Positions 17,425 to 25,631 of a DNA stretch of 43,807 nt are shown here, piece by piece (within the stretch, counting starts at the first letter, position 1; the number at the start of each line of letters is the position of its first letter). The notes beneath the pieces were generated by a model. It did not search any database. It was not told the origin of the DNA and saw only the letters and a program-made list of their open reading frames with translations. The DNA is from JAEZVV01 sp036652035 (GTDB lineage: Bacteria; Pseudomonadota; Gammaproteobacteria; Burkholderiales; Burkholderiaceae_F), in NCBI GenBank assembly GCA_036652035.1, contig JAVVWR010000018.1, positions 1-43,807 on the forward strand, in the 5' to 3' direction. Position numbers and translations under genes: made by a program.

Positions 17425-17809
17425 AAAAGATTCTATCACCGAGAAGGATTTAAATGTAGAGAGCGGAGGCGATTCCGCATCGCCCGCTGCTACGGGGGAG
17501 TCCGGGTAGCACGGAAATTTGGCGTTTTCACGGATTTGAGCGCATTTTTTGGCAGGGCAGAGGATGCGTGCAAACAAGGGTAGAGCTCAATTGTCTTGCT
17601 CCAGCCGGGCGCGACGGGTGAGTGCAGGTTAAGCTCACAGCTTAGAGTGCCAATGGCATGGCCAGCCGAGAGTGAAGCGAGATCTTGGAATTCGCTGTGG
17701 AGTGACGCGTATGAACGGCTTGGGGTGTGGAAGTAAGCGCGCGCGGCAGCAGCTCGGTTTTGCAAAGTCTTTGCATCAGCCGATGCAGTTGTCAGTGCTG
17801 GCGCCGCGC
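17425..17809. other. Intergenic stretch between tRNA-Leu copies, no gene recognised
   Basis: About 385 nt between the edge of the gap and the second 151-nt repeat. Several frames are open, including a 122-codon one on the minus strand (17490-17858), but it runs into the tRNA terminator and resembles no family I know. Apart from the TAGAAT noted upstream of the tRNA fragment, I see no clear element. Confidence 0.6.
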
Positions 17810-17815
17810 AAAACC

Positions 17816-17846
17816 AAAAAGCCTCGCGAACGGATGTTTGCGAGGC
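17816..17846 (-). terminator. Terminator of tRNA-Leu copy 2
   Basis: Stem GCCTCGC (17821-17827) with GCGAGGC (17840-17846). The A-run 17816-17820 forms the T-run on the minus strand. It is the same hairpin as at 17125-17155. Confidence 0.85.
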
Positions 17847-17863
17847 TTTCGGTTTCAAGCTTG

Positions 17864-17948
<85 letters not shown>

Positions 17949-17965
17949 TCGGAAGCGAGAGAAGA

Positions 17966-17993
17966 ATTTTATCATCGAGAATGAAATTGTCAA
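17966..17993 (-). promoter_or_regulatory. Sigma-70 promoter of tRNA-Leu copy 2
   Basis: On the minus strand, TTGACA (17993-17988) is followed after 16 nt by TAAAAT (17971-17966), 18 nt before the tRNA 5' end. The -35 is a perfect consensus. It lies in the 109-nt divergent region shared with rnr. Confidence 0.7.
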
Positions 17994-18057
17994 AACGGGC
18001 ACACGAAAAAAAGACATCAGATCGACCCATCGGAAACCCGCCAGTGAGGGAGGCCTG

Positions 18058-20478
18058 ATGAGCTCGCGCAAGGAGGGCAATGACAGCAGCCAGGTTGTTC
18101 TGGCCGCTCTGACGGCGGCGCGCGGTCCTCTTGCTCTGGAGGAGCTTGCCAAGCGACTGGGCGTCGAGACGGTCGAGCAACAACATCTCTTCATGCACGA
18201 CTTGGCCGATCTCGAACGAGCAGGGCAGGTGGTGCGCAACCGCGCTGGGTTCTTGCTACTGCCCTCGCGGGCGAATCTGATCGCGGGGCAGGTCCAGGGG
18301 CACCGTGATGGTTTCGGCTTTTTAATCCGTGACGATGGTGGTCCGGATCTGGCGCTCTCCGAGCAAGAGATGGGCAAGGCCTTGCATGGCGATCGCGTGT
18401 TGGCACGCATCAGCGGGCAGGATCGGCGCGGTCGCGCGATGGGCGAGATCGTCGAGGTCACCGAACACCGCACCCAACAGTTGGTCGGACGCTTTCTCAA
18501 TGAGCGCGGCGTCAATATCGTGGTGCCGGAGGATCAGCGGATTCGCCACGACATTCTGGTGCCGCCCGCCGCGGCGGGCGGGGCGCAGCACGGTCAGGTG
18601 GTGGTGGTTGAGATCGTGCAGCAGCCTGCGAGCTTTGTGCAGGCGATGGGGCGAGTGCTCGAGGTTTTGGGTGAGGTCGACGATCCGGGCATGGAAATTG
18701 AGATCGCCGTACGCAAGTTCGCGGTACCGCATCTTTTCCCGGATGCGGCGATCGATCAGGCCGAAGCCTTGCCCGACGAAGTGACGACGCGCGACTTGCG
18801 CGGCCGAATCGATCTGCGTGATGTGCCCCTGGTCACCATTGATGGCGAAGATGCGCGCGACTTCGACGATGCGGTCTACTGCGAGCCACTGACGGGCCGC
18901 AAGAAGGGCTGGCGTCTGATTGTCGCCATCGCTGACGTCTCTCACTATGTGCGGCCGGGCGATGCGCTCGATGCCGAGGCGCAAAACCGTTCAACCTCCG
19001 TTTATTTTCCGCGCCGGGTGATCCCGATGCTGCCGGAGAAGCTCTCAAACGGTCTTTGCTCGCTCAATCCCGAGGTCGATCGCTTGGTGCTGGTGTGCGA
19101 TTGCGTAATCTCAGCCAAGGGTTCGGTCGACGCGTATCAGTTCTATCCGGCGGTGATCCACTCGCACGCTCGCCTTACTTATAACGAGGTGTGGGAAGCC
19201 TTGTCGGTGCCGGGCAGCCGCGCGACCGAGCGGCTTGCGGCCGTGCTGCCGCAACTCACTCATCTGCACGGGCTGTACGAGACACTGGTTGCGGCTCGCG
19301 GCACACGTGGCGCGATCGAGTTCGAGACCACTGAGACGTATATCGTGTGCGACCCCAACGGTCGGATCGACAAGATCGTGCCGCGGGTGAGAAACGACGC
19401 GCATCGGCTGATCGAGGAATGCATGCTTGCGGCCAACACCTGCGCCGCAGATTTTCTGGCTCGCAACCAGCAGGCCACACTGTATCGCGTGCACGAAGGC
19501 CCGACCCCGGAGCGGCTCGAGACCTTGCGCACCATGTTAAAGAGCCTCGGGCTCGCGCTCGAAGGTGGTGATGAGCCCGAGCCAGCCGACTATTCGCGCC
19601 TGCTCAAGCAGATTCAGGCGCGGCCCGATGCGCAACTGTTGCAGACGGTGTTGCTGCGCTCGATGCAGCAGGCGGTCTACAGCCCGCACAACGCCGGTCA
19701 CTTCGGCCTCGCGTATTCGGCTTATACCCATTACACCTCCCCGATCCGACGTTATCCGGACTTGCTGGTCCATCGCGCCATCAAGGGGGTGCTGGCCGGC
19801 AAGCCCTATGAGCCGCAATTGCTGGTGACGCCGGTGGCGGCACTCGCTTCGCGCGGCGCACGCGCGCTCAACCGGGCGGCGGCGGTGACGCCGACGCCGG
19901 CCAAGAGCGGCGGTAAAGGTGCGAAGGAGGTGGCGTCGATTTCGGTGTGGGAGAAGCTCGGCCTGCTGTGCTCGTCCAACGAGCGTCGCGCAGATGAGGC
20001 TTCGCGCGATGTCGAAGCCTGGCTCAAGAGCTACTTCATGCGCAGCCGCGTGGGCGAGAGCTTCTCCGGCACGGTATCCTCGGTCGTCCCCTTTGGCATT
20101 TTTGTCGTTCTTGACGATCTTTTTGTCGAAGGTCTGGTTCATGTATCCGAGCTCGGCTCGGAATACTTCCTGTTCAACGAAGCTTTGCACGAGATGCGCG
20201 GCGAGCGCACGGGCCTGCGTTATCGCCTGGGCGATCGGGTCAATGTTCAGGTGGCGCGGGTCGATCTTGAAGCGCGCCGCATCGAGTTCAAGCTTGAACG
20301 CTCGACCGATCGCAAGACCTTGCTGGCCACCCCGCCTGAGCCGCGCGCCAAGTCTGCCAAGAAAGGCGAGAGCGCCGAAGAGCGGCGTGCACGCAAGGCG
20401 GTGACAGCGCCTCAGAAGGCCGGCAAGCGCTCGGCAGGCGTCGAGCCCAAACGAAGCACACGAAAGCGGTCACGCTAA
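18058..20478 (+). CDS. rnr: Ribonuclease R
   Basis: RNase R is a 3'-5' exoribonuclease that degrades structured RNA and takes part in rRNA quality control. The 806-aa protein has an N-terminal winged-helix domain (residues about 8-65, ALEELAKRLGVETVEQQHLF), then cold-shock domains (GQVQGHRDGFGFLI). The RNB catalytic domain follows with VTIDGEDARDFDDAVYCE, whose aspartates bind metal. An S1 domain (GESFSGTVSSVVPFGIFVVL) and a lysine/arginine-rich tail end the protein. An alanine/proline/lysine insert (TPTPAKSGGKGAKEV) sits between the RNB and S1 domains. ATG 18058 has GGGAGG upstream. rlmB follows at 3 nt. Confidence 0.97.
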   Translation: MSSRKEGNDSSQVVLAALTAARGPLALEELAKRLGVETVEQQHLFMHDLADLERAGQVVRNRAGFLLLPSRANLIAGQVQGHRDGFGFLIRDDGGPDLALSEQEMGKALHGDRVLARISGQDRRGRAMGEIVEVTEHRTQQLVGRFLNERGVNIVVPEDQRIRHDILVPPAAAGGAQHGQVVVVEIVQQPASFVQAMGRVLEVLGEVDDPGMEIEIAVRKFAVPHLFPDAAIDQAEALPDEVTTRDLRGRIDLRDVPLVTIDGEDARDFDDAVYCEPLTGRKKGWRLIVAIADVSHYVRPGDALDAEAQNRSTSVYFPRRVIPMLPEKLSNGLCSLNPEVDRLVLVCDCVISAKGSVDAYQFYPAVIHSHARLTYNEVWEALSVPGSRATERLAAVLPQLTHLHGLYETLVAARGTRGAIEFETTETYIVCDPNGRIDKIVPRVRNDAHRLIEECMLAANTCAADFLARNQQATLYRVHEGPTPERLETLRTMLKSLGLALEGGDEPEPADYSRLLKQIQARPDAQLLQTVLLRSMQQAVYSPHNAGHFGLAYSAYTHYTSPIRRYPDLLVHRAIKGVLAGKPYEPQLLVTPVAALASRGARALNRAAAVTPTPAKSGGKGAKEVASISVWEKLGLLCSSNERRADEASRDVEAWLKSYFMRSRVGESFSGTVSSVVPFGIFVVLDDLFVEGLVHVSELGSEYFLFNEALHEMRGERTGLRYRLGDRVNVQVARVDLEARRIEFKLERSTDRKTLLATPPEPRAKSAKKGESAEERRARKAVTAPQKAGKRSAGVEPKRSTRKRSR

Positions 20479-20481
20479 AAA

Positions 20482-21255
20482 ATGGCAAAAAAAATAGTTC
20501 TTGCAGGTTTCCACGCGGTGAGCGCGCGCTTGCGCCACTCGCCCGCCTCGATTGAGATCGTCTACCTCGATGCCACCCGGCGCGATGCGCGTATGCGCGA
20601 GCTGCGCGGTCGGATCGAGGCGGCGGGTGTCAAAACGATGGCGGCCGATGCGTCTCGCCTCGCCGGCTTGGCGGGCGAGGTGCCGCACCAAGGGGTCGTC
20701 GCACTCGCGGTGGAAGTCGACGCGGCGATCGATTTCCACGATCTGCTTGACGCGATCACGCCGCAGACTTTGTTGCTGGTGCTCGACGGTGTGACCGACC
20801 CGCGCAATCTTGGCGCCTGTCTGCGGGTGGCTGACGCCGCTGGCGTGCAGGCCGTGATCGCTCCGCGCGACCGTTCCGCCGGCCTCACGCCCGCGGCTTT
20901 GAAGGCGGCGGCCGGCGCCGGTGAAACCGTGCCGCTGGTCACAGTGACCAACCTGGCGAGCGCGATCGTCGAGCTCCAGGATGCGGGTGTCCACGTGGTG
21001 GGGGCGGCTGGCGAAGCGACATCTACCCTCTATGAAATTGATCTCACCGGCCCTATCGCCTGGGTTCTGGGCGCGGAAGGCGCCGGCTTGCGCCGTCTGA
21101 CCCGTGACCGCTGTGACCGACTGGCTTCGATCCCGCTTGCCGGTCATGTCGAGAGTCTCAACGTGTCGGTGGCCACCGGGATTTGCCTGTTCGAGGCGGT
21201 GCGCCAGCGCCGCGCGCCGAAGTCGGGCGGCAAGAACTCGGGCAAGCGTCAGTAA
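20482..21255 (+). CDS. rlmB: 23S rRNA (Gm2251) 2'-O-methyltransferase
   Basis: This SPOUT-family methyltransferase modifies G2251 in the P-loop of 23S rRNA. The 257-aa product has the N-terminal substrate-binding domain (KKIVLAGFHAVSARLRHSP). The trefoil-knot motifs follow: DGVTDPRNLGACLRVADAAG, LGAEGAGLRRLTRDRCD and IPLAGHVESLNVSVATGI. The rnr-rlmB-rpsF order is conserved in proteobacteria. Confidence 0.96.
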   Translation: MAKKIVLAGFHAVSARLRHSPASIEIVYLDATRRDARMRELRGRIEAAGVKTMAADASRLAGLAGEVPHQGVVALAVEVDAAIDFHDLLDAITPQTLLLVLDGVTDPRNLGACLRVADAAGVQAVIAPRDRSAGLTPAALKAAAGAGETVPLVTVTNLASAIVELQDAGVHVVGAAGEATSTLYEIDLTGPIAWVLGAEGAGLRRLTRDRCDRLASIPLAGHVESLNVSVATGICLFEAVRQRRAPKSGGKNSGKRQ

Positions 21256-21340
21256 AACGACGTCGCGTTGAGTCAGGCGTGGAAAGGCAGGGGTTTGCCT
21301 TCGCCTTTTCGCGCGGCTGGCTTGGCTCTTGGGCTCAGAT

Positions 21341-21370
21341 TTGCCGTGGCGACGGCGATCAGGTTAAACT
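21341..21370 (+). promoter_or_regulatory. Probable promoter of the rpsF ribosomal operon
   Basis: TTGCCG (21341-21346), an 18-nt spacer and TAAACT (21365-21370) lie about 65 nt upstream of the rpsF start, in the 181-nt gap after rlmB. This is consensus matching by eye only. Confidence 0.5.
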
Positions 21371-21436
21371 CATCGGCTTTTCAAGCCCTTGCCACACCGG
21401 AGACGCCCCGGGTGGCTTCACCCAGAAGGAGGTTCA

Positions 21437-21808
21437 ATGCGTCACTACGAGATTTGTTTCATTGTTCACCCCGATCAGAGCGAGCAAGTGCCCGCCATGA
21501 TCGATCGCTACAAGACCCTTGTCACCGCTCAAGGCGGTCAGATGCACCGCATCGAAGACTGGGGCCGTCGTCAACTGGCGTACCCGATCGAGAAGCTGGT
21601 CAAAGCCCACTACGTGCTCATGAACATTGAGTGCGACGGCAAGACGCTCGAAGAAATCGAAAACGGCTTCCGCTACAACGACGCCGTGCTGCGTCACCTG
21701 ACGATCAAGATGAAGAAGGCTGAAACCTCGCCCTCGCCGATGATGAAGGTCGTCGAAAAGGAAGAGGCCAAGAAGGCTGCCGCTGAAGTTGCGGTTCAGC
21801 CCGCCTAA
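21437..21808 (+). CDS. rpsF: 30S ribosomal protein S6
   Basis: S6 binds the central domain of 16S rRNA together with S18. The 123-aa protein begins MRHYEICFIVHPDQSEQV and has the family segments RIEDWGRRQLAYPIEKLVKA and LRHLTIKMKKAE. A perfect AAGGAGG (21426-21432) precedes ATG 21437, so the upstream in-frame start at 21389 is not used. Confidence 0.98.
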   Translation: MRHYEICFIVHPDQSEQVPAMIDRYKTLVTAQGGQMHRIEDWGRRQLAYPIEKLVKAHYVLMNIECDGKTLEEIENGFRYNDAVLRHLTIKMKKAETSPSPMMKVVEKEEAKKAAAEVAVQPA

Positions 21809-21832
21809 GTTGTAGGACAGGCAAGGCAAGGA

Positions 21833-22126
21833 GTGAATCGACTCGCTATTTCCGCCGTCCCGATCGAACGCACCGTGCTGCGCTACACGCCGGCCGGAAT
21901 CCCCGTGGCGGAGCTCAGCTTCCGTTTCGAGGGCGCGGTAGTCGAGGTCGGAGCGGAAAGGCAACTGGGATTCGAGTTCGCAGCGATCGCGATGGGGCCA
22001 CTGGCCACCACGCTGATTGACGAACCGCTCGGTCAGTCGCTCAGTCTCACTGGGTTTATCGCTCCCCGCAGTCGCCGTTCGCAACGCTTGATCGTTCACA
22101 TCACGGAATACGAAAAAGGAGTCTGA
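21833..22126 (+). CDS. priB: Primosomal replication protein N (PriB)
   Basis: PriB is a dimeric OB-fold single-strand DNA-binding protein that helps PriA restart stalled forks. The 97-aa product begins MNRLAISAVPIERTVLRYTP. It has an AGIPVAELSFRFEG strand and ends VHITEYEKGV, matching the family. The start is GTG. The nearest AAGGA touches it, so the preceding AAGG at about 21823-21826 is the likely ribosome-binding site. Location between rpsF and rpsR is the classic arrangement. Confidence 0.94.
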   Translation: MNRLAISAVPIERTVLRYTPAGIPVAELSFRFEGAVVEVGAERQLGFEFAAIAMGPLATTLIDEPLGQSLSLTGFIAPRSRRSQRLIVHITEYEKGV

Positions 22127-22128
22127 TC

Positions 22129-22407
22129 ATGGCTTTTGGTGCCAGGGGTAAGGGCAAGGGCAAACCGCGCCGTGCCAATCAACAAAACGCGCTGTTCAAG
22201 CGCAAGAAGTTCTGCCGTTTCACCGTCGAAGGCGTCGAGTACATCGACTACAAGGACGTCGATACGCTGCGCGACTTCCTGCAAGAGAACGGCAAGATCA
22301 TGCCGGCTCGTTTGACCGGCACGAAGGCTCACTACCAGCGTCAGCTGGACACGGCCATCAAGCGCGCTCGCTTCCTCGCGCTGCTGCCGTACACCGATAA
22401 CCACTAA
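22129..22407 (+). CDS. rpsR: 30S ribosomal protein S18
   Basis: S18 is the partner of S6 on the small-subunit platform. The 92-aa product has FKRKKFCRFTVEGVEYIDYK, NGKIMPARLTGTKAHYQRQL and AIKRARFLALLPYTDNH. AAAGGAG lies 7 nt before ATG 22129. It begins 2 nt after priB. Confidence 0.98.
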   Translation: MAFGARGKGKGKPRRANQQNALFKRKKFCRFTVEGVEYIDYKDVDTLRDFLQENGKIMPARLTGTKAHYQRQLDTAIKRARFLALLPYTDNH

Positions 22408-22425
22408 GAAGCGGGAGATAGACAC

Positions 22426-22881
22426 ATGCAAATCATCCTGCTCGAAAAGGTTGTCAACCTCGGTCAGCTGGGCGACGTGGTCAAGGTCAAGGACGGCTAC
22501 GCCCGTAACTTCCTGATCCCCCAGAAGAAGGCCAAGCGCGCTACCCAAGTCGCGATCGCCGAATTCGAGGCGCGTCGTGCCGATCTGGAAAAGGCTCAGG
22601 CCGATCGTCTGTCGGCGGCGCAAGCCATCGGCGAGAAGCTGGCTGGCACGTCCGTTCGCATCGTCGCCAAGGCGGGTGTTGACGGCCGTCTGTTCGGTTC
22701 GGTGACGAACTCGGACGTGGCCGAAGGTCTGGCCAAGCTGGGCTTCGACATCCACAAGTCGCAAGTTCGCACCCCGCTGGGCGCGATCAAGACCGTGGGC
22801 GAGTTCCCGCTGCAGATCGGTCTGCACAGCGACGTCGTGGTGGAAATCACCGTGGCCGTCGTGGCTGAAGCAGCCGTCTAA
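22426..22881 (+). CDS. rplI: 50S ribosomal protein L9
   Basis: L9 binds 23S rRNA through its N-terminal domain (MQIILLEKVVNLGQLGDVV, KDGYARNFLIPQKKAKRAT). A long helix (RADLEKAQADRLSAAQAIG) joins it to the C-terminal domain (GRLFGSVTNSDVAEGL). The 151-aa length is normal. GGGAGA precedes the start. A strong terminator follows, closing the operon. Confidence 0.98.
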   Translation: MQIILLEKVVNLGQLGDVVKVKDGYARNFLIPQKKAKRATQVAIAEFEARRADLEKAQADRLSAAQAIGEKLAGTSVRIVAKAGVDGRLFGSVTNSDVAEGLAKLGFDIHKSQVRTPLGAIKTVGEFPLQIGLHSDVVVEITVAVVAEAAV

Positions 22882-22900
22882 GCAGTCAAGCTTGAGAGAA

Positions 22901-22932
22901 GGCGGCGGGGGGTTTCCCGCCGCCTTTTTTTC
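22901..22932 (+). terminator. Terminator of the rpsF-rplI operon
   Basis: A 9-bp stem GGCGGCGGG (22901-22909) with CCCGCCGCC (22916-22924), a 6-nt loop and a run of eight T. A TATAGT at 22946-22951 just beyond could be the -10 of dnaB. Confidence 0.92.
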
Positions 22933-23000
22933 GTCTCCGCGGCGGTATAGTCGCGTCTCTGGGCCGCAATCGCTGGCTCAATTTTTTCCCGAAGCCGACC

Positions 23001-24392
23001 GTGAACCAGCCGATGGTGGATCCGCAACTTGCCGCGATCCGCACGCCTCCCCATTCCATCGAAGCCGAGCAGTCCATTCTCGGTGGACTGCTCCTGGACA
23101 ATGCGGCCTTCGACCGCGTTGCCGATATGGTGAAAGCGCCCGATTTTTATCGGCTCGATCATCGCCTCATCTACGAACACATCTCCAAGCTGATTGCCGG
23201 CAACAAGCCGGCCGACGCGGTGACGGTGTACGAGTCGCTGCAGAACGCCGCCAAGAGCGAGGACGCCGGCGGGCTGATGTATCTCAATTCGCTTGCGCAG
23301 AACACGCCGTCGGCCGCCAACATTCGGCGCTATGCGGAGATCGTTCGCGATCGCTCGATCCTGCGTCAACTCGTCACGGTGGGCGACGAGATCGCCACCA
23401 GCGCGCTCGCGCCGCAGGGGCGCGACACCAAACAAATCCTCGACGAGGCCGAGACCAAGGTCTTTCAGATCTCTGAAGGTGCGTCCAAAGGGCAGACCGG
23501 CTTTGTTGTGATCGAGCCCTTGCTCACCCAAGTGGTCGAGCGGATTCAGGAACTCTACGAGCGCGCCGGTGCGTCGGATGTCACCGGAGTGCCGACCGGT
23601 TATATCGACCTCGACGGCAAGACCTCCGGCCTGCAAAAGGGCGACTTGGTGATCGTCGCTGGCCGCCCGTCCATGGGTAAGACCTCGTTTGCGCTGAACA
23701 TCGGCGAACACGTGGCGATTGACCAAGGCATGCCGGTCGCCGTTTTTTCGATGGAAATGGGCGCCGACCAGTTGGCACTGCGCATGCTCTCGTCAACCGG
23801 GCGACTCGACCAGCAACGGCTGCGCACTGGCCGCCTGATCGACGAAGACTGGCCGCGGCTGACCGCCGCGATCCAGAAGATGCACGACGCCCCGATCTAC
23901 ATCGACGAGACCCCGGCGCTCAGTTCGCTCGATCTGCGTGCCCGTGCTCGTCGCCTGTCGCGCCAGTGCGGTCAGCTCGGCCTGATCATCATCGACTACC
24001 TGCAGCTGATGAGCGGCAATGGCGGCGGCGAGAACCGCGCCACTGAAATTTCGGAAATCTCGCGCGGCTTGAAGGGGCTGGCCAAGGAACTCAAGGTGCC
24101 GGTGATTGCTTTGTCGCAGTTGAACCGCTCGCTCGAGCAACGGCCCGACAAGCGCCCGGTGATGTCGGACCTGCGTGAATCCGGTGCCATTGAGCAAGAC
24201 GCCGACGTGATCCTCTTCATCTACCGTGACGAGGTCTACAACCCCGACACCAACGACAAGCACATCGCCGAGATCATCATCGGCAAACAACGTAACGGCC
24301 CGATCGGCCGCGTTCACTTGCGCTTCGATGGCATGTTCACCCGCTTCGAAAACCTCGCTGGCGGCTATCAGGGATCGCACTCTTTCGAATGA
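23001..24392 (+). CDS. dnaB: Replicative DNA helicase DnaB
   Basis: DnaB is the hexameric helicase that unwinds DNA at the replication fork. The 463-aa protein has the N-terminal DnaG-interacting domain (HSIEAEQSILGGLLLDN). The RecA-like motor follows, with Walker A GRPSMGKTS at residues 221-229, the Walker B region LGLIIIDYLQLMSG, and RDLREK-like SDLRESGAIEQDADVI. No intein is seen. The chosen start is GTG 23001; an in-frame ATG at 23013 would shorten it by four residues. Its stop overlaps the next gene's start (ATGA). Confidence 0.97.
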   Translation: MNQPMVDPQLAAIRTPPHSIEAEQSILGGLLLDNAAFDRVADMVKAPDFYRLDHRLIYEHISKLIAGNKPADAVTVYESLQNAAKSEDAGGLMYLNSLAQNTPSAANIRRYAEIVRDRSILRQLVTVGDEIATSALAPQGRDTKQILDEAETKVFQISEGASKGQTGFVVIEPLLTQVVERIQELYERAGASDVTGVPTGYIDLDGKTSGLQKGDLVIVAGRPSMGKTSFALNIGEHVAIDQGMPVAVFSMEMGADQLALRMLSSTGRLDQQRLRTGRLIDEDWPRLTAAIQKMHDAPIYIDETPALSSLDLRARARRLSRQCGQLGLIIIDYLQLMSGNGGGENRATEISEISRGLKGLAKELKVPVIALSQLNRSLEQRPDKRPVMSDLRESGAIEQDADVILFIYRDEVYNPDTNDKHIAEIIIGKQRNGPIGRVHLRFDGMFTRFENLAGGYQGSHSFE

Positions 24393-25063
24393 TCGAGATT
24401 TCGCCCGAGGCGCGCCGCGGCCGCCGTTCCTTGCGTTCGCTGGCACGCCGTCTATTGCCTGCCGATCGGCGCCTGTTCGCCTTGCTCGACCAGCAAGCCG
24501 TGCTCGTGGTGGATGCGGCCGATGCCTTGGTGGCGTTGCTGGCCAATCTTGGCGACGACCAGGGCCGGGTGCGCAGTATTGAAGAGATTGAAAAGCGCGG
24601 CGACCGGGTTCAGCGCGAGATTCTTGCGCAGATTGGCAACGCTTGGCTGCCGCCGTTTCCGCGGCCCTTGGTGCATGCCTTTGTCAACCGCATGGACGAT
24701 GTGATCGACCTGATTGAGGACGCTGCGCAATCGCTTCACCTCTATCACGCCACCCGCGTCACTCCCGAAGCGATCAAGCTTGCGGCGCTTGCGGCCGATT
24801 CAGCGCGTTTGCTGCAGGCAGCGGTGAGCGGCCTGGCGCAGCCCGACGCCCGCGCCAATGTCGCCCGCCTGGCTTTTGAAGTGGCCGAGCTTGAATCGTG
24901 TGCCGACCATGTCATGCGTGCGGCGATGTCACGCTTGTTCCGCGAGGAGCCCGATGCACGTCAGATCCTCAAGCTCAAGGCGATCTACGAAGTGTTGGAA
25001 GGCCTGACTGACCAGTGCAAGAGCGCCGGTAACGCGCTGCAGGCGATCGCCCTGCGCGCTTAA
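24389..25063 (+). CDS. DUF47 (PhoU-like) family protein
   Basis: This 224-aa all-helical protein is of the DUF47/PhoU-like type, often a regulator or accessory of low-affinity phosphate (Pit) transporters. Family-like segments include IEEIEKRGDRVQREILAQI, FVNRMDDVIDLIEDAAQSLH and LESCADHVMRAAMSRLF. ATG 24389 overlaps the dnaB stop, so it is coupled to dnaB. No pit transporter gene is next to it, so its partner must be elsewhere or it has a different role. Confidence 0.82.
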   Translation: MIEISPEARRGRRSLRSLARRLLPADRRLFALLDQQAVLVVDAADALVALLANLGDDQGRVRSIEEIEKRGDRVQREILAQIGNAWLPPFPRPLVHAFVNRMDDVIDLIEDAAQSLHLYHATRVTPEAIKLAALAADSARLLQAAVSGLAQPDARANVARLAFEVAELESCADHVMRAAMSRLFREEPDARQILKLKAIYEVLEGLTDQCKSAGNALQAIALRA

Positions 25064-25072
25064 GGAGAGACC

Positions 25073-25552
25073 TTGGATATCGTCTTGTGGATCGTGGCGG
25101 TGGGCTTGATGGTGGTGGGGGTGGCGGGAACTGTCTTGCCGGCCTTGCCCGGCATGCCGCTGATTTTTGCCGGCGCGTGGATCGCCGCGGCGATCGGCGA
25201 TTACGTGCATATCGGCGCCACAACGCTTGTGGTTCTGGGCGTACTGGCTGCGGTCGGCATGGCGGTCGACTGGGTAGCCTCGGCGATGGGGGCGCAGCGC
25301 GCCGGAGCGACGCGGGCCGGCCTGATCGGTGCTGCGATCGGTACGGTGTTGGGCGTTTTCACCGGACTGTGGGGCCTCGTCTTCATGCCGCTGGTGGGCG
25401 CTGCGATCGGCGAATTCATCGGACACCAAGACCTGCTGCGCGCCGGCAAGGTCGGTATTGCGACCTGGCTTGGCATGCTGGCGGGGGCAGTGATCAAGAT
25501 CGCGATCGCCTTCACCATGCTTGGCATCGTGGTGGTCGCGTTGTTGGTGTGA
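25073..25552 (+). CDS. DUF456 family membrane protein
   Basis: The 159-aa product is very hydrophobic, with several helices (LWIVAVGLMVVGVAGTVLPA, TTLVVLGVLAAVGMAVDWVA, LIGAAIGTVLGVFTGLWGLV and ATWLGMLAGAVIKIAIAFTM). Glycine-rich segments and LPALPGMPLIFAGAW near the N-terminus fit DUF456. The function is unknown. The start is TTG 25073, supported by AAGGAGA at 25062-25068, 4 nt upstream and overlapping the previous stop. Confidence 0.8.
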   Translation: MDIVLWIVAVGLMVVGVAGTVLPALPGMPLIFAGAWIAAAIGDYVHIGATTLVVLGVLAAVGMAVDWVASAMGAQRAGATRAGLIGAAIGTVLGVFTGLWGLVFMPLVGAAIGEFIGHQDLLRAGKVGIATWLGMLAGAVIKIAIAFTMLGIVVVALLV

Positions 25553-25631
25553 ATGCCACGATCTCGGCGTAAACCCTTGCTCGGTGTAGATTGCAGGCAC
25601 CGGATGTCCGGGAACCGTTGTGGGAGATCGC

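Noticed and set aside
17490..17858. A 122-codon minus-strand frame between the tRNA copies
   Set aside because: It reads into the tRNA terminator, has no recognisable domain and no convincing start.
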